A stretch of 64,000 bases of DNA from NCBI RefSeq assembly GCF_008039615.1, contig NZ_VDUZ01000048.1, positions 1 to 64,000 on the forward strand, written 5' to 3'. The position numbers and the translations under genes are program-made. The number at the start of each line of letters is the position of its first letter. Positions within the stretch are counted from its first letter, which is position 1. Under the pieces are notes generated by a model, which searched no databases, was not told where the DNA came from, and saw only the letters and a list, made by a program, of their open reading frames with translations. Source of the DNA: Vineibacter terrae (GTDB lineage: Bacteria > Pseudomonadota > Alphaproteobacteria > Reyranellales > Reyranellaceae). This document shows, piece after piece, positions 51,540 through 60,723 of the stretch.

Positions 51540-52424
51540 ATGGAGCCTTGGCTGATGCAGATTTTCGACATCTATCTGCTCGAGGCCCTGATCAACGGCA
51601 TCCTGCTGGGCGGCGTGCTGGCGCTGCTGGCGCTGGGCCTCAACCTGATCTTCGGCGTCATCGACGTGGTGTGGATCTGCTACGCCGAGTTGATCATGAT
51701 CGGGATGTACGCGATCTACTTCCTGTTCACGGTCTATCACCTGCCGTTCCCGCTGGCGGCTCTGATCGCCGTGGCGGCCGTCGGCGCGCTGGGGGCGCTG
51801 CTGCACTACCTGGTGATCGAGCCGCTGCTCAACGCGGCGCCGATCAACCAGCTGCTGGCGACCGGCGGCGTGCTGTTCTTCCTGCAGAGCGCGGCGACCG
51901 TGGCGTTCGGCATCGACTTCCGCAATGCCGGCATCCGCCTGCCGGTGCTCAACGTCGCCGAGATGTACATCAGCTACGCACGCCTGCTGGCCTTCGGCGC
52001 GGCGCTGGTGGCCATGGTCGTGGTCTACCTGTTCCTGACGCGCACCTATATCGGCACCGCGATCCGCGCCATCGCCCAGGACCGCCAGATCATGCCGCTG
52101 ATGGGCGTCGACAGCCGCCGTGTCTATTTCGTGACCTCGGCGGTCGGCGGCGCGCTGGCCGGGCTGGCGGCAACGTTGCTGGTGCTGCAGTACGACGTGC
52201 ACCCCTTCGTGGGCCTGTCGTTCGGGCCGATCACCTTCATGATCTGCGTGCTGGGTGGGCTGGGCAACATGATCGGTGGCTTCGTCGCCGCCTTCATCTT
52301 CGCCGAGATCATCTCGCTGGGCGGCCTCTACTCCGACCTCGAGTGGGGCTATGTGCTGGCCTTTGCCTTCTTCATCGTGATGATGTTCGTGCGGCCCCAA
52401 GGGCTGCTGGCGCGGCGGTCATGA
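51540..52424 (+). CDS. livH: LIV-type ABC transporter permease (LivH-like)
   Basis: This 294-aa inner-membrane permease has about eight hydrophobic helices and the LivH blocks INGILLGGVLALLALGLNLI and AIRAIAQDRQIMPLMGVDSR. The EAA-like loop for ATPase contact is in the second block. An ATG at 51555 with GGAG upstream is an alternative start. Its stop overlaps the livM start. Confidence 0.92.
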   Translation: MEPWLMQIFDIYLLEALINGILLGGVLALLALGLNLIFGVIDVVWICYAELIMIGMYAIYFLFTVYHLPFPLAALIAVAAVGALGALLHYLVIEPLLNAAPINQLLATGGVLFFLQSAATVAFGIDFRNAGIRLPVLNVAEMYISYARLLAFGAALVAMVVVYLFLTRTYIGTAIRAIAQDRQIMPLMGVDSRRVYFVTSAVGGALAGLAATLLVLQYDVHPFVGLSFGPITFMICVLGGLGNMIGGFVAAFIFAEIISLGGLYSDLEWGYVLAFAFFIVMMFVRPQGLLARRS

Positions 52425-53473
52425 CCATGCGTTCCTATTTCCCCTGGGTAGCCGGCGCGGTGCTGGTGGCGGTGCCGTTCGTCTACCATTCGCCGTATCC
52501 GCTGCACATCATGATCCAGATCCTGATCTGGTCGTTCGCCTACACGTCATGGTCGGTGATGGGGCGGTTCGGGCTGGTGTCGCTGGGCCACGGCGGCTTC
52601 ATGGGGATCGGGGCCTATGTCACGGCGTTGCTGTGGAACCATGTCGGCTTGTCGCCGTGGCTGGGCATTCCGGTCGCTTTGCTGGCCGCCGGCGCGCTGG
52701 CGCTGATCGTCGGCTGGCCATGCTTCCGCTTCCGCATCACCGGCCACTACTTCGCCCTGGTGACGCTGGCGCTGAGCGGCATCGTGCTGCAGGTGATCAC
52801 GGCGACGCGCGACTACACCGGCGGCTCGCTGGGCTACACGCCGGAGCGTCACAAGGCGGGTGAATCGGCGCTGCTGGCGCTGCAGTTCACCGACAAGGAA
52901 ACCTGGTACCTGATCGCGCTGGGCGTCTGGGCGGCCGGGCTCTACATCTGGCACCTGGTCGATCGCAGCATGAGCCGCTACGCGCTGGAGGCGATCTCGG
53001 AGGACGAGGACGCGGCGGCGGCCACCGGCGTGAACGTGACGAAGGAGAAGCTGCGCATCACGGTGCTCAGCGCCGTCATGACGGCGTTCGCTGGCGCTCT
53101 CTATTGCCAGTACCAGATGTTCATCTCGCCCGACACGGTGAGCGGCATCTCGGTGTCGCTGCAGATGGTGTTCGCGGTCGTCGTCGGCGGCATCTACGTG
53201 TCCCTGGGGCCGACGGCCGGCGCCATCATCACGCTGCTGCTGGCCGAAACCCTGCGCATCTCGTTCGGCACCAAGGCCGTAGGCTGGGACAATCTGGTCT
53301 ACGGCGTGCTGCTGGTGCTGTTCATCATCTTCCTGCCCAAGGGCATTCTCGGCAGCCTGATGGAGGTCCGCTGGCTGCGCCGGCAGGCGACGTCCGTCAT
53401 CCCGGGTGGAAGCGAGGGAGCTGCCGCGAACGGAGACGCCCTTCGACCAGATCCCTCGCTGCGCTCCGGATGA
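52421..53473 (+). CDS. livM: LIV-type ABC transporter permease (LivM-like) with REP-encoded tail
   Basis: This 350-aa permease has LivM blocks SLGHGGFMGIGAYVTALLW and SRYALEAISEDEDAAAATGV. The natural end would be near GSLMEVRWLRRQA. The last 27 residues (TSVIPGGSEGAAANGDALRP and following) are encoded by a REP element, so the repeat has supplied a new C-terminus and stop. The tail would lie in the cytoplasm. Confidence 0.92.
   Translation: MTMRSYFPWVAGAVLVAVPFVYHSPYPLHIMIQILIWSFAYTSWSVMGRFGLVSLGHGGFMGIGAYVTALLWNHVGLSPWLGIPVALLAAGALALIVGWPCFRFRITGHYFALVTLALSGIVLQVITATRDYTGGSLGYTPERHKAGESALLALQFTDKETWYLIALGVWAAGLYIWHLVDRSMSRYALEAISEDEDAAAATGVNVTKEKLRITVLSAVMTAFAGALYCQYQMFISPDTVSGISVSLQMVFAVVVGGIYVSLGPTAGAIITLLLAETLRISFGTKAVGWDNLVYGVLLVLFIIFLPKGILGSLMEVRWLRRQATSVIPGGSEGAAANGDALRPDPSLRSG
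53394..53473. repeat. REP element inside the livM 3' end
   Basis: The stretch gtcatcccgggtggaagcga ... gatccctcgctgcgctccgg has the same arms as the REP family, here read through in frame by livM. Confidence 0.7.
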
Positions 53474-53493
53474 CAGCAGGTGCGTTGCTGCCG

Positions 53494-54066
53494 CTACCGG
53501 CTCATCGCATGGTATTCGGCGTTGGGGATCATCTCCGTGCCATGCGCCATACGGTTGGACATGTTGAAGAACGCGACGACATCGCAGATGTCGTAGATGT
53601 CCTGCGGCGTGAAGCCGTGGGCCTTCAGCCCGTCACGGTCGGCATCGCCGACATCGAACGGCGTCGCTGTGAGCTTCCAGGCAAAATCGAGCATGGCGCG
53701 CTGGCGGGCCGGCAGGTCGGCAACGCGGTAGTTCATCACCAGCATCTCGCCGAGCTGCGGATCGCCGGCGTACTGGCGCACGGCCTGACCGTGCGCAACC
53801 AGGCAGTAGTAGCAGCGGTTGGCGCTCGACACGACGACGGCGATCATCTCGCGCTCGAGCTTGCTGAGCCCTGAATCGCCCAGCATCAGCTCGTTGTACA
53901 TGGCGATGAAGGTGCGGGCCTTCCTGGGGTTCTGCGATACCGCGCGGATCACGTTGGGCACCATGCCGAGCTTCTCGCGGCACTTGGCCCAGTACTTCTT
54001 CAGGTCCTCTTCCGTCGGCTCGCCGACATCGATGTCGAGCTTCCACAGATGGTCGGGTTGCGGCAT
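53494..54066 (-). CDS. AhpD-like peroxidase-related protein
   Basis: This 190-aa carboxymuconolactone-decarboxylase-fold protein has the AhpD redox motif CYYCLVAHG (CxxC with nearby His), plus KLEREMIAVVVSSANR before it. Such proteins reduce peroxides or act as alkylhydroperoxidase relatives. GAGGAGA supports the start at 54066. It may be co-transcribed from upstream genes on the minus strand. Confidence 0.88.
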   Translation of the reverse strand: MPQPDHLWKLDIDVGEPTEEDLKKYWAKCREKLGMVPNVIRAVSQNPRKARTFIAMYNELMLGDSGLSKLEREMIAVVVSSANRCYYCLVAHGQAVRQYAGDPQLGEMLVMNYRVADLPARQRAMLDFAWKLTATPFDVGDADRDGLKAHGFTPQDIYDICDVVAFFNMSNRMAHGTEMIPNAEYHAMSR

Positions 54067-54118
54067 GACGGTCTCCTCCTGTACGGGCCCGATAGGGCAG
54101 GGGCGAGCCGGGCGCAGC

Positions 54119-54643
54119 TCAGCGGTGCGGCCGCAGCGACGGCTTCCAGGCGTGCATGGCCTCGAGCACGGTGCGCATCGGGGTGTCGAGGCCGGCGGCC
54201 CGTACGGCGATCGCCGAGCCGCCGCCGGGAACGCTGGTGAGGTTGTCGTCCAGGTTCCACAGCGATACGCGGGCCTTGGTGAAGCTCTCGGCATCGACGC
54301 CAAGCTGCAATGTCGGCCGGACGCCGCGCACCCGCGCCCACTGGATGGCGTCCCAGGGCACCAGCATGTCGCGGCCGAAGCCCAGCCGCACGCCGTCGCG
54401 ATCGATCACGACCTGCGGTCGGCGGTCACGGAACCGCAGTATCGAGCGGACGACGTAGTAGAGGATCGCCACCACGCAAAGCAGCATCAGCCACGACGGA
54501 CGCTGGCTGAGCGGCGCTTCCCCCATCAGCGCCGCCGCCCCGTAAATGCCGGCGATCACCAGCAGCGCCACGCCGATGGCGGCCAGGGTCATGTGAAACA
54601 TCTGGCTGTGGCGAACTTCCAAACGGCGCGGCTTGGCGGCCAT
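54119..54643 (-). CDS. STM3941-like membrane protein
   Basis: This 174-aa protein has two membrane helices (MTLAAIGVALLVIAGIYGAA and WLMLLCVVAILYYVVRSIL). A soluble PH-like beta domain follows, opening PQVVIDRDGVRLGFGRDMLV and containing PWDAIQWARV. This matches STM3941-type small membrane proteins of unknown function. It lies 7 bases downstream of aroC. Confidence 0.7.
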   Translation of the reverse strand: MAAKPRRLEVRHSQMFHMTLAAIGVALLVIAGIYGAAALMGEAPLSQRPSWLMLLCVVAILYYVVRSILRFRDRRPQVVIDRDGVRLGFGRDMLVPWDAIQWARVRGVRPTLQLGVDAESFTKARVSLWNLDDNLTSVPGGGSAIAVRAAGLDTPMRTVLEAMHAWKPSLRPHR

Positions 54644-54650
54644 GGCGACC

Positions 54651-55724
54651 TCAGCCGCCGCACTGCGCGCGATGGCGCAGCAGGTGGTCGGCCAGGACGC
54701 AGGCGATCATCGCTTCCGCCACCGGCGCGGCCCGCAATCCCACGCAGGGGTCGTGGCGGCCCTTGGTGCGCAGCTCGACCTCCTTGCCGAAACGATCGAT
54801 CGATCTCACCGGCGTCAGGATCGAGCTCGTCGGCTTCACGGCCATGCGCGCCACGATGTCCTGGCCGGTCGAGATGCCGCCCAGGATGCCGCCGGCGTGA
54901 TTGCTGAGGAAGACGGCCTTGCCGTCCGCCATCCGCATCTCGTCGGCGTTCTGCTCGCCCGATAGAGCGGCCGCCGCGAAGCCGTCGCCGATTTCCACGC
55001 CCTTGACCGCGTTGATGCTCATCAGCGCGCGGGCGATATCGCTGTCGAGCTTGTCGTAGATCGGCGCGCCCAGGCCGACCGGCACGCCCGAGGCGGTGAC
55101 CTCGATCACGGCGCCGACCGACGATCCTGCCTTGCGCACCTCGTCGAGATAGCCTTCCCAACGCTGCGCCGCCTGGCGGTCAGGGCACCAGAAGGGATTG
55201 TCGGCGATGGCCTCCCAGTCCCAGCGGTCGCGGTCGACCTTGTGCGGGCCGATCTGCACTACCGCGCCGCGGATGCTGACGCCGTCGCCCAGGACCTTGC
55301 GCGCGATCGCGCCGGCGGCCACGCGCACCGCCGTCTCGCGCGCCGATTGCCGGCCGCCGCCGCGGTAGTCGCGCACGCCGTACTTCGCAAGATAGGTGTA
55401 GTCGGCGTGGCCGGGCCGGAACTGGTCCTTGACCTCGCCGTAGTCGCGCGAGCGCTGGTCGACGTTCTCGATCAGCATCGAGATCGGCGTGCCGGTGGTC
55501 ACGCCCTCGAACACGCCCGACAGGATCTTGACCGTGTCCGGCTCCTGCCGCTGCGTCACGAAGCGCGAGGTGCCTGGGCGCCTCTTGTCGAGCCAGACCT
55601 GGATGTCGGCCTCGCTGATCGGCAGGCGCGGCGGGGCGCCGTCGACGACGCAGCCGATCGCCGGGCCATGGCTTTCGCCCCAGCTCGTGAAGCGGAAGAG
55701 GTGTCCGAAGGTGTTGCCGGCCAT
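54651..55724 (-). CDS. aroC: Chorismate synthase
   Basis: This 357-aa FMN-dependent enzyme converts EPSP to chorismate, the last common step to aromatic amino acids. All signature blocks are visible: [38 protein letters not shown] and [18 protein letters not shown]. It lies 15 bases downstream of fabI, so the two housekeeping genes form an operon. Confidence 0.97.
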   Translation of the reverse strand: MAGNTFGHLFRFTSWGESHGPAIGCVVDGAPPRLPISEADIQVWLDKRRPGTSRFVTQRQEPDTVKILSGVFEGVTTGTPISMLIENVDQRSRDYGEVKDQFRPGHADYTYLAKYGVRDYRGGGRQSARETAVRVAAGAIARKVLGDGVSIRGAVVQIGPHKVDRDRWDWEAIADNPFWCPDRQAAQRWEGYLDEVRKAGSSVGAVIEVTASGVPVGLGAPIYDKLDSDIARALMSINAVKGVEIGDGFAAAALSGEQNADEMRMADGKAVFLSNHAGGILGGISTGQDIVARMAVKPTSSILTPVRSIDRFGKEVELRTKGRHDPCVGLRAAPVAEAMIACVLADHLLRHRAQCGG

Positions 55725-55739
55725 GGCCGGATCGCCAAG

Positions 55740-56573
55740 TTAGTCTTCGAAGTTTGCCAGCAGCTCCGACAGCTGCCGGGCCGAGCCGGTCTTGATCATG
55801 CCCACGACATGATAGCCGGCATCGACATGCATCACCTCGCCGGTCACGCCCGTGCCGAGGTCCGAAAGCAGGAACAGACCGGCATTGCCGACCTCGTCGG
55901 TGGTGACATTGCGCTTGAGGGGCGCGTTGAGCTCATTCCACTTCAAAATGTAGCGGAAATCGCCAATGCCCGATGCGGCCAGGGTCTTGATGGGCCCCGC
56001 AGAGATGGCGTTCACCCGGATTCCCTGGTCGCCGAGATCAGCCGCCAGATATCGCACGCTTGCCTCGAGCGCGGCCTTGGCCACACCCATCACGTTGTAA
56101 TGCGGCATGACCCGCTCGGCGCCGTAGTAGGTGAGGGTGAGCAGCGAGCCGCCGCTCTTCATCAACGGCACCGCCCGCTGGGCGACGGCCGTGAACGAAT
56201 AGCAGCTCACGTTCATCGTCAGCGCAAAATTATCCGGCGTCGTGTCCAGGTATTTGCCCTTCAGCTCGTCCTTGTTCGAGAAGGCGATGGCATGAACCAG
56301 GAAGTCGAGCTGCCCCCAGCGCTGCGCCACATTGGCGAACACCTCGTCGATGCTGGCCGGATCGGTCACATCGCAGGGGACAACGAACTCGCTGCCGATC
56401 GATTTTGCCAACGGCCTGACGCGCTTCTCCAGCGCGTCGCCCTGGAAGGTGAACCCGAGCTCGGCGCCATGCGCGTGGACCGCTTGCGCGATGCCCCAGG
56501 CGATCGAGCGGTCGTTGGCGACGCCCATGATCAGGCCCTTCTTGCCGGCCATCAATTGCCCTGGGGCTGCCAT
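55740..56573 (-). CDS. fabI: Enoyl-ACP reductase FabI
   Basis: This 277-aa NADH-dependent reductase completes each fatty-acid elongation round. It has the FabI opening [20 protein letters not shown] and the active site Y-x6-K in [17 protein letters not shown], with [13 protein letters not shown] after it. The start at 56573 gives the normal FabI length; longer frame upstream overlaps pdxH antisense and is rejected. Confidence 0.97.
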   Translation of the reverse strand: MAAPGQLMAGKKGLIMGVANDRSIAWGIAQAVHAHGAELGFTFQGDALEKRVRPLAKSIGSEFVVPCDVTDPASIDEVFANVAQRWGQLDFLVHAIAFSNKDELKGKYLDTTPDNFALTMNVSCYSFTAVAQRAVPLMKSGGSLLTLTYYGAERVMPHYNVMGVAKAALEASVRYLAADLGDQGIRVNAISAGPIKTLAASGIGDFRYILKWNELNAPLKRNVTTDEVGNAGLFLLSDLGTGVTGEVMHVDAGYHVVGMIKTGSARQLSELLANFED

Positions 56574-56762
56574 GCCTACCTCGATCACTGAGCGGGCGAT
56601 CCGCTGCCGGCCGCATGATGCGGAAGCCGACGGAATGCACGCCTTTTCAACATCTTGCCTGCTTGTAGCCGGGCGGCAGGAGGGCCGCAAGGGCTTGGGG
56701 TGGGCACACTGAGGACAATCGACAACTGGTATCCCCCTGCCGGCGCCGCCATATTGACCGCC

Positions 56763-57359
56763 ATGAGTGAGCCCGGTACCGACCCATTCGACAGCTTCGC
56801 CGCCTGGTTCAAGGAGGCCGAAGCGAACGAGCCCAATGATCCCAACGCCATGGCCGTGGCCAGCGTGGGCGCCGACGGCATGCCCTCGGTGCGCATGGTC
56901 CTGCTGAAGGGCTGGGACAGCGACGGGTTCGTGTTCTACACCAACTATGACAGCCGCAAGGGCGTGCAGCTGCAAGGCCAGCCCAAGGCGGCGCTGCTGT
57001 TCCATTGGAAGTCGCTGCGCCGCCAAGTGCGCGTGGAGGGGCCGGTGGAGCCGACGACGGCGGCGGAGGCCGACGCTTATTTCGCCACCCGGCCGCGCGG
57101 CAGCCAGATCGGGGCCTGGGCCTCGCAGCAGTCGCGGCCGCTGGAAAGCCGGTTCGCCCTCGAAAAGCAGGTCGCGCTGTACGCCGCCAGGTTCACGATC
57201 GGCAAGGTGCCACGGCCGGACAACTGGTCCGGGTTCCGCGTCAAGCCGACGCTGTTCGAGTTCTGGCGCGACATGCCCTTCCGGCTGCATGATCGGACGC
57301 TCTTCACGCGCGCGACCCCCGCGGAGACGGCGTGGAAGACCGAGAAGCTCTATCCCTAG
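56763..57359 (+). CDS. pdxH: Pyridoxamine 5'-phosphate oxidase
   Basis: This 198-aa FMN enzyme oxidises pyridoxine/pyridoxamine phosphate to pyridoxal phosphate. Blocks include [30 protein letters not shown] and [11 protein letters not shown], ending EKLYP as in the family. Divergent from fabI across 189 bases. The start at 56763 gives the usual length. Confidence 0.95.
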   Translation: MSEPGTDPFDSFAAWFKEAEANEPNDPNAMAVASVGADGMPSVRMVLLKGWDSDGFVFYTNYDSRKGVQLQGQPKAALLFHWKSLRRQVRVEGPVEPTTAAEADAYFATRPRGSQIGAWASQQSRPLESRFALEKQVALYAARFTIGKVPRPDNWSGFRVKPTLFEFWRDMPFRLHDRTLFTRATPAETAWKTEKLYP

Positions 57360-57370
57360 GAGCGCCCGCG

Positions 57371-58321
57371 ATGCCGATCGACCGTCCAGCGGCCAGCCTG
57401 CCGCTGGCGGGCGGCGGAGAGGATGCAAGCGCGTCTCGCTCGCGCCTGATGCGCCTGGCGACATGGGCGTCGATGGCGGTCGCCGGCGTGCTGATCAGCG
57501 CCAAGCTTCTCGCCTGGCTCGCGTCCGGGTCGGTGGCGATGCTGTCATCGCTGGTCGACTCGTCGCTGGACCTGCTGGCATCGGGGATCGCGTGGTTCGC
57601 GGTGCGCCAGGCGCTGACTCCGGCCGACCGCGAGCATCGCTTCGGCCATGGCAAGGCAGAGGCCCTGGCGGCGTTCGCGCAGGCCGGCTTCATCCTTGCC
57701 TCGGCGCTGGGCCTGATCCTGGCGGCCGGCGATCGGCTGATGCAGCCGCAGGCGGTGGAGCATGAGGACGCGGCGCTGGCCGTGACCGGGCTGGCCATCG
57801 TGCTGACGATGGCCCTGGTCCTGTTCCAGCGCCACGTCGTGCGCCGCACGGGGTCGATGGCGGTCGGCGCCGATTCGCTGCACTACGCCGGCGACCTGGC
57901 GTCGAACCTGACGGTGGCGGCGACGCTGGTGCTGGCGATGAAATTCGATGCGCCATGGCTGGACGCTGCCGGCGCCATCCTGATCGCGCTCTACCTGCTG
58001 CTGGGTGTGCGCACGCTGCTCAAACGGTCGCTCTACGTGCTGATGGACCATGAGCTGCCGGAAGGGGAGCGCGAGCGCATCAAGGCGATCGTGCGCGGCC
58101 TTCCTGCCGTACGCGACCTGCATGACCTGCGTACCCGGTCGTCCGGCATGACCCGCTTCATCCAGCTCCATGTCGAGCTCGACCCCGGGACGAGCCTCGC
58201 CGAAGCGCATCGCAGGGGAGATGAGATCGAGGCGGCGATCCACGCCGACTTCCCCGAGGCCGAGATCATTCTCCATCTCGATCCGCATGGCGTCATGGAA
58301 GCCCGGCAGCACTTTACCTGA
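57371..58321 (+). CDS. Cation diffusion facilitator (FieF-like)
   Basis: This 316-aa metal/proton antiporter has six membrane helices with metal-site residues in [13 protein letters not shown] (D-x3-D) and [12 protein letters not shown] (H-x3-D). It also has the [12 protein letters not shown] loop and a cytoplasmic C-terminal domain ending IILHLDPHG. It exports zinc, iron or a similar cation. AGGAG at 57358-57362 supports the ATG at 57371, 11 bases after pdxH. Confidence 0.93.
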   Translation: MPIDRPAASLPLAGGGEDASASRSRLMRLATWASMAVAGVLISAKLLAWLASGSVAMLSSLVDSSLDLLASGIAWFAVRQALTPADREHRFGHGKAEALAAFAQAGFILASALGLILAAGDRLMQPQAVEHEDAALAVTGLAIVLTMALVLFQRHVVRRTGSMAVGADSLHYAGDLASNLTVAATLVLAMKFDAPWLDAAGAILIALYLLLGVRTLLKRSLYVLMDHELPEGERERIKAIVRGLPAVRDLHDLRTRSSGMTRFIQLHVELDPGTSLAEAHRRGDEIEAAIHADFPEAEIILHLDPHGVMEARQHFT

Positions 58322-58332
58322 ATGAGGTGACG

Positions 58333-59964
58333 ATGGTGGCCGAGCATCACGACTTCGTCGTCGAGGACCAGGGCGCCGTGCTGGCAGCCTTGGAGCAGCC
58401 AGGCGCCTATGCCGCCCTGGGCGAGGGCGCAGCCGGGACGGTGCGCCGAATCGATACCCAGAGCGCGGTGGTTTTCCTGGTCGGTGATCGGGCAGTGAAG
58501 CTGAAGCGGGCGGTGCGGTTTCCGTTCCTCGATTTCGGCACCCTGGCGCGACGGCGCGCCATGTGCGCGGCCGAGATCGAGGTCAACCGCCGTTCGGCGC
58601 CGACGCTCTATCTCGGCATTGCCCCGGTTCTGACCAGCAACGACGGTACGCTGCGCCTGGGATCGGTCCGCGAGCCTGATGTGACGGTGGGCGACGAGGC
58701 GCAGGCGCGCGAATGGGCGGTCGTGATGCAGCGCTTCGATGAAGCGAGCCTGTTCGTGCGCCTTGCCGAGCGCCAGGCGCTCACACCGGAGCTGCTGGTC
58801 GCGCTGGCGGCGGCGCTGGCCCGCTTTCACGACAGCGCCCCCGTCAGCCATGCGCATGCTGGCGCGCAGGACTACGAGCGCTCCGTGGCGGCCGATCTGG
58901 TGGAGCTGCGCGCCCGTGACGCCGTGCTCGACGCCGCCGCGACCGGCACGATCGCCGAACGCCTGCCGGCGGTGCTGAAGCCGCTGCTGCCCCTTGTGCA
59001 ACGGCGCCAGCAGGCCGGCGCCGTGCGCCGCGTCCACGGCGATCTGCATCTGCGCAACATCTGCCTGGTCGATGGCGCGCCGACGCTGTTCGATGCCATC
59101 GAGTTCAACGACCGCATCTGCACCATCGACGTGCTCTACGACCTTGCGTTCCTGCTGATGGATCTCGACCGGCGGGACATGGCGGCGCAGGCCAATTTCG
59201 TGCTGAACCACTATCTGTGGCGCAGCGACGGTCCGGTGGACGCGCCGCATCTGGAAGCGCTGGCGCTGATGCCGTCGTGGCTGGCACGGCGCGCCTGCAT
59301 CCGCGCCTTCGTGGAAGGCGCGGCGGCCGAGATCGCCGATGACGCCGCTGCGCGCGAGCGCCGCGTCGGCGAGGCGAGGGCATATCAGCAGGCGGCGCTG
59401 CGCTTCGTGCAGCCACCGCCACCGGCGCTGATCGCCATCGGCGGCCTCTCGGGCTCGGGCAAGACGACGCTTGCGGTCGCGCTGGCGCCGGGGCTTGGCG
59501 CTGCGCCCGGGGCCGTGATCGTGCGCAGCGACATCGAGCGCAAGCGCCTGGCGGGATTGCCATGGGATGCGCGGCTGCCGCCCGAGGGCTACACCCAAGC
59601 CGCCTCGGCGCGGACCTATGCCGAGCTGCTGCGCCGCGCACGGATCGTGCTTGCCGCCGGCCACGCGGTGATCGTCGATGCCGTGTCGTCCCGTCCCGAT
59701 GAGCGTGCGGCCATCGAGGCTCTGGCACGGGATGCCGGCGTGCCGTTCCTCGGCATCTGGCTCGACACGCCCTTGGATGTCGCGCGCCAGCGCGTCGACC
59801 GCCGGACGGGGGATGCGTCCGACGCCGGCGCCGCGGTCGTGGAGCGGCAACGCGGCTATGATCTGGGTGATATCACCTGGCCGCGCATCGACGCCGGGCA
59901 TGGCGTGGAGCGGGTCGTGGCGCAGGCCCGGGCTCTGCTGAGCGCGGCCGGTGCTCGAGGTTGA
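58333..59964 (+). CDS. Fused APH-like kinase and P-loop kinase/ATPase
   Basis: This 543-aa protein has an N-terminal aminoglycoside-phosphotransferase-type fold (about 30-330), with VHGDLHLRNICLVDG and FDAIEFND as catalytic and metal-binding blocks. The C-terminal P-loop domain (about 365-540) has GGLSGSGKTT. Such fusions are widespread in Proteobacteria with unknown substrates. TGAGG precedes the ATG at 58333; a GTG at 58327 is possible. It follows the CDF gene by 11 bases. Confidence 0.87.
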   Translation: MVAEHHDFVVEDQGAVLAALEQPGAYAALGEGAAGTVRRIDTQSAVVFLVGDRAVKLKRAVRFPFLDFGTLARRRAMCAAEIEVNRRSAPTLYLGIAPVLTSNDGTLRLGSVREPDVTVGDEAQAREWAVVMQRFDEASLFVRLAERQALTPELLVALAAALARFHDSAPVSHAHAGAQDYERSVAADLVELRARDAVLDAAATGTIAERLPAVLKPLLPLVQRRQQAGAVRRVHGDLHLRNICLVDGAPTLFDAIEFNDRICTIDVLYDLAFLLMDLDRRDMAAQANFVLNHYLWRSDGPVDAPHLEALALMPSWLARRACIRAFVEGAAAEIADDAAARERRVGEARAYQQAALRFVQPPPPALIAIGGLSGSGKTTLAVALAPGLGAAPGAVIVRSDIERKRLAGLPWDARLPPEGYTQAASARTYAELLRRARIVLAAGHAVIVDAVSSRPDERAAIEALARDAGVPFLGIWLDTPLDVARQRVDRRTGDASDAGAAVVERQRGYDLGDITWPRIDAGHGVERVVAQARALLSAAGARG

Positions 59965-59981
59965 TGCCTCACGCAGAGAGC

Positions 59982-60103
59982 ATGAAGAAGACCTTTTGGC
60001 CCTCGTCGTCTTGGCGTTCTTCAATCAGCCGGCAGGCGCCGCTGATCCCAATCAGATGGATGAGAACAAGAGGATCGTGCTCGATTCCCATGAAAAGGTC
60101 TGA
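59982..60103 (+). pseudogene. Frameshifted, truncated SnoaL-like secreted protein remnant
   Basis: ATG AAG AAG ACC at 59982 starts a signal-peptide-like sequence, but after four codons the coding frame shifts: LLALVVLAFFNQPAGAADP then DENKRIVLDSHEKV and TGA 60101-60103. This resembles the start of secreted SnoaL/NTF2-fold proteins (NKxIVLxFYEKAL), cut after about 40 codons. Both the shift and the early stop mark it as dead. Confidence 0.5.
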
Positions 60104-60131
60104 TGACGGGGCGGGGCGCTGTCAGCTCGCG

Positions 60132-60533
60132 TCACGCCACGAATTGCTTGAAGAGCTGGCGCAGGTCCTGCTTCTCCTGCGGGGTGATCTCGCCATCGAG
60201 CACGCGCGCTTCCCAGCCCCGCAGCTCCTTCTTCACATGATTGGGCGTGCGCGGGCTGAGCAGCAGCATGAAGAACTGCTCGTAGGGCGAGAGGTCACGC
60301 TCGCGGCGCATGCCCATCGGGCCGGGTCCAGGCGCGGACGCGCTGTCGGCGTTCCAGGCCGACGCCGGAGCGGCACGTCTGGCCGGCAGGTCGCGCAGCA
60401 CCTCGTCCCAGCTGAAACCCGCCTCGCGGACCATGGCGGTGGCCAGCTTCGCAGCGGCCAGCGCTTCGCCGGCATGCTCGCTGCCGAGGACGTCGAGCAC
60501 CTTGGCAAGCGTTGCGCGGTTGAACTGGGTCAT
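60132..60533 (-). CDS. Hypothetical protein, 133 aa
   Basis: A soluble, helical protein with an N-terminal block (VLDVLGSEHAGEALAAAKLA then MVREAGFSWDEVL) resembling DUF2786-type starts. The middle is low in order, and a C-terminal helical block (LSPYEQFFMLLLSPRTPNHV to EKQDLRQLFKQFV) follows. Function unknown. The start at 60533 is chosen because the upstream extension has no conserved character. A small inverted repeat (GGGTC/GACCC, 60600-60617) lies upstream. Confidence 0.75.
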   Translation of the reverse strand: MTQFNRATLAKVLDVLGSEHAGEALAAAKLATAMVREAGFSWDEVLRDLPARRAAPASAWNADSASAPGPGPMGMRRERDLSPYEQFFMLLLSPRTPNHVKKELRGWEARVLDGEITPQEKQDLRQLFKQFVA

Positions 60534-60723
60534 CTTGGGACCCCCCGCCGGATCCGAAGGGGACGGATGGCCGGCCTCTTGAAAAACACTACTCGATATG
60601 GGTCCATTTTTAGACCCGATGCGCAAAATATGGTTTTCAAGGAGGCTTGGCAAGCAAGCTGTTTATGTGTCTTGAAGGGGACCGGCCTGGCCTGGGCGTG
60701 GTTCGTGGGGAGAATTCATCCGG

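Noticed and set aside
56574-57464. Upstream extension of fabI
   Set aside because: It overlaps pdxH on the other strand and exceeds normal FabI length.
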